Shown here piece after piece: positions 44,591 to 57,189 of a stretch of DNA of 64,000 bases. The DNA comes from Stomoxys calcitrans (lineage: Eukaryota > Arthropoda > Insecta > Diptera > Muscidae), in assembly GCF_963082655.1 (NCBI RefSeq), contig NC_081552.1:2108001-2172000 (forward strand), in the 5' to 3' direction. The position numbers and the translations under genes are program-made. The notes beneath the pieces were generated by a model. That model did not search any database, was not told where the DNA came from, and saw only the letters and a program-made list of their open reading frames with translations. Every line of letters begins with the position of its first letter. The first letter of the stretch is position 1.

Positions 44591-44632
44591 TCTCTGACTC
44601 GTGTGTGTGTGTGTGTGTGTGCGAGTCAGAGA
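44591..44632. repeat. (GT)10 flanked by perfect 11-bp inverted repeats
   Basis: TCTCTGACTCG (44591-44601) and its exact reverse complement CGAGTCAGAGA (44622-44632) bracket about 20 bases of pure GT. The whole unit could fold as a cruciform with a GT loop. Confidence 0.95.
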
Positions 44633-45578
44633 TACTCATATGTTTCTGCTGTAATTTACATTTGTATGCAAGTATTAAATGGACAAGAAGGATGACGACA
44701 AGGATGATTATGTTGCTGCCTCAGCTTTTGGCCTGAATTGTGATTATTTCTTGGGTTTGTTTGGGTCTGGCTTGGTATGTGTGTATATTTATTATTGTTG
44801 TTTCTTACCACGCCTTACATTTGAACTTCTATGACCATCGAATTGGAAATGCATTTCGAATATTGACAATGGCTAGTGCCCATACTGGCTACTGCTACTG
44901 TACTACTGCTCTCATGTCTACCCAAACTACATATTGAACTCGAGTTCTGCTTCGAATGTATTTCTAAATGGGATTAGATGTCTTGCCCAATTGGACATAC
45001 AACCGGCTGGGTGATTATATTCTGATTGGAAATTACAGTTTAAAAGGCAATGCCTTTTGTAAAGTCTCAATGGATTACTAATCGTAGTAAACACATTAAA
45101 TGGGAAGTTGCCAATGGAGTTTCTACCTTGTTTTGTGATATCTTAGCTACTGCCAGTTCATTGCGCCGCCATCTCCATCATTGTCGTCTTGCCATCGGGC
45201 AAAGCAGGCATGGTAACAATGCTTTTATAATCCCATTTATAAAAATGTTTATTTGTTATTAAATTTATGGAGCAGAAAAGTACATTTACGCTTAATTTCA
45301 TAAAACATGACTTTAATAAAAGAAACCTCAACGCACACACACACACCCACATACGCGATACACGCACGCATTCAACAAACCACGAAAAGCCACAATAAAA
45401 GGGAATCTCGGAGCATGAAAAAAGAAAAAAAAACGCTCAAACACACATACAAAGAAGCGCCATAACAAGAAGGTCTTTTTTCGGTGTGTGTGTTTTGAAA
45501 AAAAAAAAAATGAACGTGAAAAAATACAAGTGATAAATTTCCTTGTACTCCCTCTAACAACAAAAGAAGTGCTGCAAG

Positions 45579-45579
45579 C

Positions 45580-45610
<31 letters not shown>

Positions 45611-45611
45611 A
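45579..45611. repeat. Poly-C(18) joined to (AC)n
   Basis: Eighteen consecutive C residues pass directly into seven AC units. Homopolymer C of this length is rare in AT-rich fly DNA. Confidence 0.95.
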
Positions 45612-47555
45612 TTAGGAAAGGGGAGAAAGCGAGGGGGCACATTGTTTTCAGTAGCAGCAGGGAAGCAGGCAAAGGGACTGAACACGGAAGTAAAGGATAT
45701 CTTGCAGCCAAGTTTTAGTCATATCACCACTTGGTTAGATGAACACATAACGGCAACAGCAACAACAGCAGCAGCAATAACAACAACAATAGTAAGGTCG
45801 GCCTTCTACATTAGTTGGCTTGCAAGCATAGACAAAAACAAGTGTGTATGTGTGTCTGAATGCATATAAGGATGTGTGCATGTGTGAATGTTATGGCACA
45901 GTGACAAAGTCAACCAAGAAAAAATTGCAGATTACAGCGACTGCCACATAGGCATTCTCTCCTTGCTGAGAAGAGCTTACAAAAGTGTTTCTCCTACTCT
46001 CCGACTTTGAAGTCAGAGTATCAGCCTCAATTGAGGAGCAGATAATGTCCTGGTTTTTGTTTCTTGCTTTTCTACAATCGCTTGACACATAGGAAAGCAG
46101 CTTTGTTGCCAAAGCGTCGTGGTGGGTGGGGGGCCAAGTGGCAGACACAAATAAATACTAATTCCCATTAAAAAAATCAGAGTTCCATTCCGAAAGGCAA
46201 TGTGCCAATGCGTGTGGCTGTGTGTGGGTTGTGTGGATGTGCGAGTGTGTGAAAAGTGGGCGTGTATCACAAACAAAGACTTTGGGGGAAGATTAAGCAT
46301 TTAACTTGACATTGAAAAGGTTGCGGTCCAAGTCCGTTTTGTATGTGTCTTTGGTGCGTCTCTGTTCTTTTGGTACTGGAAGCAGTTAAAGTAATAACAA
46401 CAACAACAACAGAAACACCAGCATTCCAGCACATTCAGCTCACAAAAGCTTATGTGGTATAAATCTTGTGTTGTCGCACGCCTCCGTGCTCTTCAGCATT
46501 CTTCGTTTGGGTTACTCTTTCAAGGAAGAAGGACACTAATTTAATAAGGTTACTGGGTTGGAACATTAAAAATAAAAACATATCCTCCCCCATCTCCCCC
46601 CGTTGACCGCAATACACAAAAAACCAACAACAACATTGTGCAAAGAAAGACCATTTGTGAATATGTGATTGTTAGAGGATCGTTTTCATGTAACTGGGCC
46701 AAATGCCTGTGTGCATGTGAGTTCCATGTGTTGGATACATGTGTGCGTCGCTTAAAGTGTAAGTGTGAGCAGTTGCTTGAATGGTTGGTTTGTACAAAAG
46801 TTTTTGCACAAAATAACGTCAATTTTTCATGCTCAATAAATTTATGTTGAGCACAATTACTGAGATAACCAAACAACAGTAACGACACGACAACCGACTA
46901 ACTACAATAACTAAGTAAGTGGCAGAGGAGTGTTGTAATATCAACCAACGAATACCGTATGATGTTTGTAACTGCTGTCATATCTTGTATGGACGCAAGT
47001 TTTAAGCGTACCCCAAAGAATGTCGTCATTCGCTGCGGTGGTAAGGGAGGGAGCACAATATGGCTGCCATATTACCCTTACAAATTTGGCTCTATAACTT
47101 TTCAAATTTTCACATAGCCCTACAATGAACAATTTTTCCCAAAGAGAAAGTTTTCAGTTACTATAAGGAGAAGTCATTGAAATTAAATTTCATTTGGCAT
47201 GAAGTGGCAGTTAAAGAGGTGTAAGCAAAATATTAAGCGGATTTTGGATTCGTCTGAAATCGTTAATACTGTCAAAACCAATTTAAGAAGTGCTTTCACC
47301 AGTAGGACTGATATCAAGTTGTTATCAAGTTTGTCCAAACGTGCAATAAAATTTCTCTTAATTTTAGTCCCACAGAAGATTCCATCAATATTTTAACATA
47401 TGTAGTTCAAAGTTCGAAGGAAAAAAAATGCAAGTCCAAAATCTTTGTCAAATTGGATGCTCATCAAAGATTTTATGAAATTGAATTTTCATACAATACT
47501 TGTAATTGGGTAAAAATTGCTGGTGCTAACAACATCAAGTAAGGCCAAGTAAGGC

Positions 47556-48507
47556 CGCCTTGGCTTCTAGCCATGTCCGTCCGTCTTTTCGTCTGTCTAT
47601 TGAAATCACGCTACAGTCTTTAAAAATAGAGATATTGAGCTGAAACTTTGCACGGATTTTTTATTGTCCATTGGCAGGTTGAGTCTGAAGATGGGGTACA
47701 TCAGACTATATCGTGATATGGCCCCCATACAGACCGATCTCTCGATTTAAGGTCTTGGACCCATAAAAGGCGCATTTGTTATCCGATTTTACTGAAATTT
47801 GGGAAAGTGAGTTGTGTTAGGCTCTTCGACATCCTTCTTCAATTTCGCTTGGATTGGTTCAGATTTGGATACAGCTGCTATATAGACAGATCTCTCGATT
47901 TAAGGTTTTGGGCCCATAAAATGCTCATTTATTTTCCGATGTCGCCGACATTTAGGACAATGAGTCAGGTTAAGCCCCTTGACATACTTCTCCAATATCG
48001 CACAGATCGGTTCAGATTTAGATATAGATGCCATATAGACCGATATCTCGGTTTTAGGTTTTGGGGCCATAAAAGACGCATTTATTGTCCGATGTCGTTG
48101 AAATTTGAGACAGTGCTTTTTGTTAGGCTTCTCGACATTCTGGTGCAAATTGGCCTTAATCGGTCCAGATTTGGATATAGCTGCCATGTAGACCGATATC
48201 TCGATTTAAAATCTTGGCCCCATAAAAGGCGCATTTATAATCCAATTTCACTGAAATTTTATACAGTGACTAATGTTAGGCTCTTCGACATCCGTGTCGT
48301 ATATGGTTCATATCGGTTTATTTTTACACATAGCTACTGTTCTTATTAGTATTTGGTCCAAATCGGAACATATTTTGATATAACTGATATGGGACATAAG
48401 GTATGAAATTTTCACCGAATTTTGATGAAAGGTGGTTTACATATATACCCGAGGTGGTGGGTATCCAAAGTTCGGCCCGGCCGAACTTAACGCCTTTTTA
48501 CTTGTTT
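47556..48507 (+). mobile_element. Subfamily B element, 5' partial
   Basis: It starts at the GTCY region (CTAGCCATGTCCGTCCGTC, TTTTCGTCTGTCTATTG). The core is GAAATCACGCTACAGTC and ATAGAGATATTGAGCTGAAA. Units lie at about 47740, 47885, 48030 and 48190. The end is GATGAAAGGTGGTTTACATA, CCGAGGTGGTGGGTATCC, TTCGGCCCGGCCGAACTTAA and TTTTTACTTGTT. The 180-codon open frame over 47807-48349 is a repeat translation. Confidence 0.8.
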
Positions 48508-48514
48508 TAAAGTG

Positions 48515-48790
48515 AAGTAAAAGCGTGCTAGGCCAGGCCGAATCTTGGGAACCCACCACCATGAATTCTGCTAAAATATGGGATCTTTATCTGGATAAAA
48601 AGCGATTTTGACCGTACTTGGCACTGTTGTTGAGAGTTCAAAATTTCAGCCAAATATGATGAAAATTCTGGCTTCCAGGGGCTCAAGAAGTCAAATCGGG
48701 AGATCGGTTTATATGGGAGCTATATCAGGTTCTAAACCGATTTAAACGATACTTGGCACGGTTGTTGGAAGTCACATTTGGGACAAGTTT
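48515..48790 (-). mobile_element. Subfamily C element, truncated
   Basis: GAAGTAAAAGCGTGCTAGGC, CAGGCCGAATCTTGGGAACC and CACCACCATGAATTCTGC lead into two units with GGGCTCAAGAAGTCAAATCG. It is placed 3' end to 3' end with the preceding B copy, only ~8 bp apart. It breaks off before the LOA-like relic. Confidence 0.7.
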
Positions 48791-48859
48791 TTTTTTCAGT
48801 GTATTTATAGACCTATATGGGCGGGATTTTCTGTTGGTGTTTGAGGATTGTAACGAATT

Positions 48860-49960
48860 TCACATAGTAAATTTCAGACAAGAAGACGTTGGCGAAAATG
48901 TCAACAGGATTACAACTGCACTGGTGGGGTCCTTCGAAGATAGTTGTCCTCTTCGGGACACTCTAGATGACCGGGGTGTTTCGCAATATTGTTAAAGAGG
49001 TCCGTAGACTCTTTAACAGAGCACGTCGTAAAAAAGCGGAAGTATATTGGGATGTGTATTACTCATGGCTCAAGGATTACTATAAGATTACCAAAGCGGC
49101 AAAACGTGCCTCCTGGAGGCTTTTCTGCGAACACATCGATAGATAAAAAAGTTTCATTCAAAAGCCCATGTCCAAACTGAAACTTAAGTAGACGATATGG
49201 GAGTGAGACCAAAGACAACGAAGGACCCATTTTCCACAGGACACAACAGGACTCACGGTGACACCGGTTTTTTTGTATAATGATGTTGATCGAAGGTTTA
49301 TCATTGCGCAATTTATGGTAAAGGAAGCTTTGAGGAGCTTCAAACTATTTAAGTCACCCGGACCTGATGGAATATTTCTGGAGTTACTACAGAAAGAGGC
49401 AGACAATAACAATCTGGACGGTAAGGTCAAGAACAGTCTTGCAGTGTAAGAAGGAGATTAACGCCTTCTCTGAGGATGGCAACATCCGCATCATTTGGGT
49501 GCCGGGCGATAACGGAGTAAGGGCGAAATTTGGCGGTGAAGGCCAGAGGCATGCCGTCAATAAACTTGGTTAACCCGAATCCTTTCTGTTCGATGCAGTC
49601 CGATTTAAGGGCGTGGGCGACGAATACGCATGCAACACTGCGGTACAGCAAAACGGTTGGTAGGACGGCGAAAATCCTATGGGGGGATCCAGATCATGAG
49701 AAGACGACGCTATTACTGAGTCAGTGTCATGACGGGACACATAAGACTACAAGCTCACTTATGTAAAATCGGCGCGGCAAGTGATAGCATGTGTAGAGCA
49801 TGCTGGGAAGATGATGCGACCTTGGAGCATTTCCTTTGTCATTGCCCGGCGCTTTGGCTTCTAACAGTTACCGACACTTAAGTGGGGACATTATATCGGA
49901 CACGAACCAACTAAGGGGAGTGGCATGGAAAACAATTCCTAACTTAAAATTTTCTTTTCT
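48860..49960 (+). pseudogene. LOA/I-like retrotransposon relic, copy 3
   Basis: In order: VGENVNRITTALVGSFEDSC (48890-48950), RRLFNRARRKKAEVYWDVYY (about 49003-49062), KAAKRASWRLFCEHID, EALRSFKLFKSPGPDGI (49326-49376, RT entry), then a deletion of the rest of RT. An RNase H piece follows: FSEDGNIRIIWVPGDNGVRA (49467-49526). The C-terminal zinc-knuckle-like CRACWEDDATLEHFLCHCPA is at 49794-49852. Frames change at least four times. The pieces are the same family type as copies 1 and 2 but better preserved at both ends. Confidence 0.75.
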
Positions 49961-52428
49961 TCTAAAATTCTCTTTTTCGAGGTTACTTGTTTTTATTTGA
50001 TTATAAAATTTTTCTAATTTTTAGTCCTTAGCCACTTTCACTTTACGAGCCATGTGACAAAATGCTATGAACCTGAGTTCCGGTTGCTTTATTTCACACC
50101 GTTTCGATACAATTCACTTTCACCCCTTCTTTTAGGGAGATTTCTCTAATAAGCATGGAGACCCTCAGCCCTTATAAACTCATGCAAAACACCCGAACTA
50201 ACATCGTTACCATCGATTATTACGTTTCCCTGAGCAACCAAAAAAACAAAATAAAAAAACATTGAAAACCATTAAACAATGCCTCTTCCTGTTTCAATGC
50301 TGCTGCTCTATCGCCACCTAGTATACATCAACAATTGATGCATTTCTCTTCAACACTTAATGGCGGTCCTCACAATGGCCCACACATGACCAATGTGAAA
50401 CACCGAAACTTTCCCCATATCGTTAGTCGAGGGCATTATGATGATGATTTTTATTGGCCATAATGGTGTGTGTATGGATGGAAAACTCATTCAAGGCGAT
50501 GCCCTTTGTGAAAAAAAAAGTATTTCCCCTCCCACTTCTCCCTCCCTGCCTGGCTGCCCTCATTAATACTCAATTGAATGTTGAGAACAAACAAGAGAAA
50601 TACATAGCCAACTAGCGAACTGAAGAAATGCTTTCGCTGGTGCCGACGCACAATGAAAAGTGGAAAAGTGTTGTGGTTGTTGTTGCATGGTATTGAATGG
50701 AAAACCGCTCATAAATTAAAACATTTGCACAATGGGGGCTTTGTGTAATTAAAAACCCCAGATAGCAGCAACAATGCCACAGTCCGCTGTCATTACCTTT
50801 CAATAATGCCAATAATAACTCGCTAACTGCCACCAAAACACATGAGCTAACCAAAGAGGAAGTGATCTGAAGTTGTTGGTGTTAGTGGTGGATGGGCCAA
50901 AGATGCAAGGGCAGATACCACTGCTGACACCGCCACTGTTGATCGCAGTGACGATATGGGCAAAAGGCAAAATAACAAAGTTGAACCGCCAGATAGACCA
51001 AACGACCGCCCGCCTGCATATTATCATTGATCTCCACTTAGCCATGAACCATTTTCAAATTAGCCACACCACACTCGTCATGCGGAGAAAATCGTTAAAC
51101 GATCTCTGGAAGATATCAACGCCACTACTGCCATTATTGATAGGCACTCCTTGGTATCTTTGGAGTGTTTCTTGTATTGGAAACAAATAAATCGAAACTA
51201 ATTTTGCCGCTTTTAGCTGATAGCCAGGACACAGGACACCATATGTATGAGAGTATGGAGGAGGCGCTAAATATTCTTGTATAGATAACCAAAAAAAAAA
51301 AACAGAAGAAGAAAGAAAAAAGACCACTACCGACAGACGGAAGCACAAAAAAAACAGAGTCATGTGGTCATCATTGACGTCACGACAATGGCTGGACTAG
51401 TGGTAGGAGTAACTGCTGAGTTGATGCCGACTGTGGTTGGTGTTGCTATAACTAATTCGACCTGTCATCGATGGTGGTCTACCATGGCCTCGTCTGGCAT
51501 TATATTTGCTACAAAAACAACAAATCTAACAAATCATGGCTAAGAGACCCGCCTGCCTGCCTGCCTGAATGGCATTGAATTATGCGTCTGTGTGTGTGTG
51601 TGTGTGTGTGAATCCTTGTCGCACCTGACTCTCTCCCTTTCTCTTTGTTTGGCTAATTGTTAAAAAGGAAACTTTGCCACACAACATTCTATGAATTCGA
51701 AATGAGTTTTCTAAATTTCAACGCTTTATTTCCACCATCATTGTCGTTTACCACATTTTTGAAAAGGGTACCACAACCCATGTCATTATGGACTGGGTTG
51801 GCCCCTTGGTCAGTGCTTTATGCCATCCATAAGCTGACATACATATATGAGAAATAATTAAGGCTTTACTCTCAAAAGCCAACTCTCCCCCGACCAACAT
51901 CTCGACAAAACGTTAGGATTTTTCCAATGTAATAAGTAACTAATTACCCATCTGCTCATGTGTAAGGGTGTTCTAATGGAGGAAACTGACATAAAATAAT
52001 TGCATGAGTAGTGCGACAAAAAAAAAATTAAAACTCACAAACCCCAAAAAATTATAAAAGTTTCTTGCGGCGGCGGCAAGAACTGTTCCGCTTTGCCTGG
52101 TTTGTTGCCATTGACGTTAGAACGAACTACAAATTGTTTTGTAATCCAAATAATTGGTCCCTTTTCGGAATGACAGGCAGTGCAAGTGTTTTGATTGCTC
52201 CAAACAAGTCCAATCATAATATAGTTAATAATAATCACCATCAACCCCATCCAGTCACATTTACCCACACTCACTCGTATGTGAGCAAGTGAACGCCAAC
52301 GCCACTTAGTCCATATCTAGCCTCAATTAGGCTAGACGGTCAGTCAATGTATTTGCATGGGAATATATCAAATATTTTAGAAATTTCCTACCACTACAAC
52401 ATTTTGAACTGAAAAACTAAAAAGTCAA
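49961..52428. other. Unique-looking non-coding DNA
   Basis: No coding gene is recognised. It holds a GCCT run at 51551-51567, a GT microsatellite at 51588-51610 and an A-rich run at 51290-51303. Confidence 0.45.
51588..51610. repeat. (GT)n microsatellite
   Basis: About 11 perfect TG units, 20 bp downstream of a four-copy GCCT run (51551-51567). Confidence 0.95.
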
Positions 52429-53525
52429 AACAAGTAAAAGCGTGCTCAGTTTGGCCTCGCCGAAACTTGGGAACCCACCACCATGGATTCTGCTTAACAT
52501 ATTTTTTGCAAAATGAAGGTCATAATTTATTCTACATAACAAACTTCTGTCAAACCAGCAAAAATTAAAGCTTCAAGGAACCGAACCAGCACGATTGAGA
52601 GACCGGTTTACATGGCAGCTATTTCAGGTTATAGACCTACTTGGACCATATTTGGCACAGTTATTGCAAGCTGTAACAGAACACAGCATGCACAATTTTA
52701 GCCAAGTTTCAAATTTCAGCTATATCATGTTATATAGGGTTGCTCAAAAAGTAATTGCGGATTTTTTAAAAGAATGTAAATGCATTTTTAATAGAACTTA
52801 GAATGAACTTTAATCAAATATACTTTTTTTACACTTGTTTTCTAAAGCAAGCTAAAAGTAACAGCTGATAACTGACAGAAGAAAGAATGCAATTACAGAG
52901 TCACAAGCTGTGAAAAAATTTGTCAACGCCGACTATATGAAAAATCCGCAATTACTTTTTGGGCAACCCAATAGATCGATTTAGACAGTTATTGAACGTC
53001 ATAACAGAACACTTCATGCAAAGTTTCAGCCAAATCGGATAAAAAATTGCGGCTTGTAAGGGCTCAAGAAGTCAAATCGGGAGATTGGTTTATATGGGAG
53101 CTATATCAGGTTATAAACCGATTTGGACCATACTTAGCATAGTTGTTGGAAGTCTTAATAGAACACCACATGCAATATTTCAGCCAAATCTGAAAACAAA
53201 TTGCGGCTTGTAAGGGCTCAAGAAGTCAAATCAGGAGATCGGCTTCTTTGTGAGCTATATTTAAATATATGGTCCATTTACAATCCCCAACGACCTACAT
53301 AAATATTAAGTATCTGTGCAAAATTTCAAGCGGCTAGCTGTACGCGTTCGACAGCTATCGTGATTTCGACAGAGGGACGGACGGACAGACAGGGCTAGAT
53401 CGATTCAGAACGTTGAGACCTTCAATAACATCCATATTTTTTGGGGTCTTTGACAAATAATTCGAGGTGTTACCAACGAAATGACTAGATTAGTATATCT
53501 CCATCCATATGATGGTGGGTATAGG
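52429..53525 (-). mobile_element. Subfamily C element with nested mariner MITE
   Basis: AACAAGTAAAAGCGTGCTCA, GTTTGGCCTCGCCGAAAC and CCCACCACCATGGATTCTGC. Three or four units follow (TTTACATGGCAGCTATTTCA, GGGCTCAAGAAGTCAAATCG twice). The inverted core is AATTTCAAGCGGCTAGC, TCGTGATTTCGACAGAGG and ACGGACGGACAGACAGGG. The 5' end is CGAGGTGTTACCAACGAAAT, CCATCCATATGATGGTGGG. Without the 237 bp insert it would be about 860 bp. Confidence 0.8.
52735..52971. mobile_element. mariner-derived MITE, copy 2 (237 bp)
   Basis: Left GGGTTGCTCAAAAAGTAATT and right AATTACTTTTTGGGCAACCC form inverted ends with TA outside. It has the same length and internal junction as the copy at 16455 and the same orientation. 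It differs from that copy at only a few bases, for example one substitution in the left TIR and a decayed first base pair. Confidence 0.9.
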
Positions 53526-54056
53526 GGGTTTGTTCAATTTGTCATTCTGCTTGCTACACATCGAAATTGTCCATTTCCGACCTTTAAAGAAGCATATATA
53601 TATATATTTTTTACCGTCGTACAAATGCAAGACTTTGTAGCAATGTCCGTCTGAAATCAAGCTACAGTCTTTAAAAAATAGAGCTACTGACCTGAACCTT
53701 TGCACACATACTTTTCTTGTCCATAGGCAGGTTAAGTTCGAATATGAGCTATATCGGACTATATCTTGCTAAAGCCCCCATATATGTAAACTGACCTGCC
53801 AACTTAAGGTCGGACACATTTTGTATCCGATTTCACTGAAATTTGGGACAATACGGGCCAGATCGGTCTAGATCTGTATAAAACTCCGATTTTGTATATA
53901 GCTATAGACTGATCTCCCGATTTAAGGTCTTGCGCCCATATTAGGCCAATTTGTTGTTCGATTTTGATGAAATTTTGTTTACCGAGTTATATTAGGCTCC
54001 CTGACGTCCCTGTTTAACCTAGATCGGTACAGATTTGGATATGGCTGCCATATATA
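53526..54056 (+). mobile_element. Subfamily B element, 3' truncated
   Basis: CATTCTGCTTGCTACACATC, a short ATATATATATAT run, CAAGCTACAGTCTTTAAAAA, GCAGGTTAAGTTCGAATATG and two decayed units. There is almost no GTCY tract (one GTCCGTCTG). It starts where the C element ends. Confidence 0.65.
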
Positions 54057-54492
54057 ACAACCTTTCATAGGATGGGGTATACTGATCTAGTCATTCCATT
54101 TGTAACACCTCGAAACATTGATCTGCGACCGCATAAAGTATATATGTTGTGGTTCTTCTCGACATTCTGATTCGTCCGTCCGTCCGTCCGTCGAAATCAC
54201 GATTGCGTTCGAACGTGTAAAGTTAAACATTGGCGTAGGTCATGGGGGATTGCAAATTGGCCAGATCGGTTTAGATTTAGATATAGCTCCCATATAAACC
54301 GATCTCTCGATTTGACTTCATGAGCCTCTTTCATCCAATTTGTAGTGTTCTGTTATGACTCTCAACAACTGTGTTAAGTACGGTTCAAATCGGTCTATAA
54401 CCTGGTATAGCTCCCATATCCCATGACCTTTAATATACGCATCAAATAGGATCTGAATCGGTCTACAGCCCGAGGCAGCTCCCATTTACATT
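54057..54492 (+). mobile_element. Subfamily A element, 3' truncated
   Basis: CCTTTCATAGGATGGGGTAT, TTTGTAACACCTCGAAACAT, a GTCCGTCCGTCCGTCCGTCG tract at 54176-54195, CGATTGCGTTCG, GGCGTAGGTCATGGGGGATT and one and a half units. Confidence 0.7.
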
Positions 54493-55162
54493 AAAAACTT
54501 TCTTTAATGTCTCTCCTTCATGAAAATACAAACGATAATTACATATTGACGGCAAAAATTTACGAAAACTTGTAGGAAATAGGAGTTTCTTATTGAGAAT
54601 ATTTGGCAAATTTTTGCAAACAAAAGTCGAAAAGTCGAAAAATCATCTAAAAGTCAACTTTTCGTCCCAACACATCGTAGAACACATCTTCCCCTTGAAG
54701 TGTATGTGTTCAAGATGATCATGACATTATGCATCAATCTGGTAATGTCCGTCCTTTCGTGTGGTAAAATCACGTTATCTACCCTCCAAATTTTAAGCCA
54801 AAAATTTTTATCAATGTAGAACAGTTGGCTTTGTAAATCTTAATTCTGATACCAACTCCTTTGCTATTTATGGTCTAAGTGAATTCAAATCATTCGTTTT
54901 GGCTTATATGCGAAAGATTTTTCAATTTCTTGCTAACAATAAATTGACTTATTGCTAACAAACGGCTCTGAATGCAGCAAAATATAGACATCTCGTCTAA
55001 CATTGGATCAAGCCGGCCTCGACACCACTTATATCAAATCGTACCAAACTATGTAATACCCCAAAAGGAAACTATTAGAACTGACTTTGATGAACCTCGG
55101 CAGAGGGGTTTAGATTGCTAATAAACAATCTGTACCAATTTTCGGGCAAAGTCGTACAAAAT
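54493..55162. other. Unclassified non-coding stretch
   Basis: AT-rich, with no long frame. Weak DINE-like traces appear near 55000-55160 (GACTTTGATGAAC, CTAATAAACAATCTG). Confidence 0.35.
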
Positions 55163-55260
55163 TTTAAGTTAGGTTAGTTCGAAAAGAGAGTGCGGATATT
55201 AATCCGCCCCATGCCACTATGAACTTACCTGCGCCAGTAGTTGCAACAACTGTAATAGCT
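55163..55260 (-). mobile_element. Non-LTR 3' tail, TAACCTAACC type
   Basis: Inverted, it reads GTGGCATGGGGCGGATTAAT, ATCCGCACTCTCTTTTCG and AACTAACCTAAC, matching the tail at 15635-15686. Upstream of it, GTTGCAACTACTGGCGCAGG may be part of the 3' UTR. Confidence 0.55.
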
Positions 55261-55261
55261 T

Positions 55262-55371
55262 CGGCTATATAAGAGTAAATCAGACGGACAGATAGATGGG
55301 CAGACGGACATAGTCAACTCGAATGAGAAAGTGATTCTGAGACGATCCGCTTATCATGAGGTCTATATCTA
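55262..55371 (-). repeat. DINE-like 5' end fragment
   Basis: AAATCAGACGGACAGATAGA, GGGCAGACGGACATAGTC, AGAAAGTGATTCTGAGACG. This is the same 5' terminus type as the long B copy at 38845-40465 (GTGATTCCATGCCGATCG). Confidence 0.5.
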
Positions 55372-55968
55372 TTTTTATACACTCCACCATAGGATGGGGG
55401 TTATACTACAATAATTTCGTCATTCTGTTTGTAACTATTCGAAATATTCGTCTGAGACCCCATAAAGTATATATATTCTTGATCGTCGCGATATTTTATG
55501 TCGATCTAGCCATGTCCGTCCGTCTGTCTGTCGAAAGCACACTAACTTCCGAAGGAGTAAAACAGCTAGCCACTTGAATTTTTTCAAAAATACTTCTTAT
55601 TAGTGTAGGTCGGTTGGTGTTGTAAATGGGCCATATCGGTCCATGTTTTGATATAGCTGCCATATAAACCGATCTTGGGTCTTGACTTCTTGAGCCTCTA
55701 GAGGGCGCAATTCTTATTCGATTGGAATGAAATTTTGCACCACGTGTTTTGTTATGATATCCAACAACTGTGCCAAGTATGGTTCAAATCGGTCCATAAC
55801 CTGATACAGCTGCCATATAATCCGATCTTGGGTCTTGACTTCTTGAGCCTTTAGAGTGCGCAATTCTTATCCGATTGAAATTAAATTTTGCACGACGTGT
55901 TTTGTCATGATATCCAACAACTGTGCCAAGTATGCTTCTAATCGGTCCATAACCTGATATAGCTGATT
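55372..55968 (+). mobile_element. Subfamily A element, 3' truncated
   Basis: TTTTTATACACTCCACCATA, GGATGGGGGTTATACTAC, TCTGTTTGTAACTATTCG, AGACCCCATAAAGTATATAT, GTCCGTCCGTCTGTCTGTCG, AAAGCACACTAACTTCCG, GTAGGTCGGTTGGTGTTG and three units (TTGACTTCTTGAGCCTCTAG, AACAACTGTGCCAAGTATGG). It ends after TAACCTGATATAGCTG. Confidence 0.8.
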
Positions 55969-57189
55969 TGTGGAAAAAAAAGGTCAAATATGAACTGAGT
56001 GAATGAGTGTAAAGTTGAAGCAGAATCAATAATGGTGGTGTATAAACTTAGTCCGTTGTTACTCGTCAACTGTTAAGTCCATGCTTTCTTAAACATAATA
56101 AAGTCTTGTAACAAGGTCTATGAAATATTTTTGTATTCGAAATGCCGCACAGAGAGTCTCATTAAACTTTGGTTTGTATAATTTTTCATTTCATTATGGA
56201 AATATCCATGCCCATTACTTTGTTTCTGAATTAAAGATTCCTTTGTATTCTCTCATAATTTAATGATTGATGCACCTGCTTAATGCGTGTAAATATGTGT
56301 CGAAAAAATTCTATTGATTCCCTTGGCCCTTCGTCATTCCTCAGTGGCTTTCCCTTTTTCCAGCCAGCCATGCCTATAGAAATGTGTAGCATGGTGTATT
56401 GTTTAAGCCATTATGGTATGTGTTGGGGTCTGTAAAGTTTTAAATGTTATTTTCTTTTTGTTTCTTGTTTTTTTTTTTTTCGTTCTATGAATCCCTATTT
56501 ACTCCCAGTATTTCAAACAACTGATAACTGGTGTTGGAGGTGTTCCTTGGCTGGCTCCTCCGCAGCCGGTCTTTGTCGCACTTTGGCTGCTTTGTTGCTG
56601 TTGTTGATGTGAACTGCTTTTGAAATGTAAGCACGTAATTAAAATTTTTAATGACATCCTAAATGTTATGCATGGAAAATATTTATTTTGGTTATTTTTT
56701 CCCCATAACCAGCGAGCGATCATAAAAATAAAAGCTAAACGAAAAACTCTATCATTTGGTAGCACACACACACAAAATCAGTCACATGAATCTGAAACCA
56801 TATCCATCAACCCTGCAAACATTTTCGATTGCCAAATTATCTTCCGTATTAGTTGCTAACGAGTAAGTCAGAAGAGTCTTGGAACATCTAAGAATCGCAT
56901 TAGAATAGAAGGGGAAGAGTAACAAATTTTTCTTTTTGAAAGATTAATAAAATACTTTTCTAGAAGAGTCCCGCATTACTCGCTTGGAGGAGTAAAAAAT
57001 AAAGTGCTTTGTATTATTTATTATTCTGAAAGAGTTGAATGTTATTCGCTTGGAAGATCTAAAAATGCCATAGTTTGTTCATCAAAAACGTAACAACGTA
57101 GTATGACGTCACATTCGGCATACCAAGTACCAATCGTCATATAAGCCAACTTAAAATTCTGTTTAGTGTTGTGAACATTGTCAACTCAT
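55969..57189. other. Unique-looking non-coding DNA plus half TIR element
   Basis: No coding frame is recognised. A poly-T run lies at 56468-56480. The last 380 bp include the element end at 56811. Confidence 0.4.
56811..57065 (+). mobile_element. CCCTGCAAACATTTT-family left half
   Basis: CCCTGCAAACATTTTCGATT, GCCAAATTATCTTCCG, AGTTGCTAACGAGTAAGTCA and repeated AGAAGAGTC/GGAAGA motifs. The first 35 bp match the inverted end at 4986. The right end is not identified; DINE-like B sequence starts about 125 bp further on. Confidence 0.5.

Larger units (their letters stand above)
44341..47555. other. Unique-looking non-coding DNA
   Basis: No coding gene is recognised. It contains an inverted-repeat-flanked GT tract (44591-44632), a poly-C/CA tract (45579-45611) and a CAACAA run at 46393-46411. 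The sense strand is A/C-rich over 45300-46900. Confidence 0.45.

Noticed and set aside
45328..45711. 127-codon minus-strand Gly/Phe-rich frame
   Set aside because: Produced by the poly-C/AC tract and T-rich runs; low complexity.
47807..48349. 180-codon open frame, the longest in the window
   Set aside because: It lies wholly in subfamily B tandem units; the peptide itself repeats (FGYSCYIDRSLDLRFWAHK-like blocks), so it is a repeat translation.
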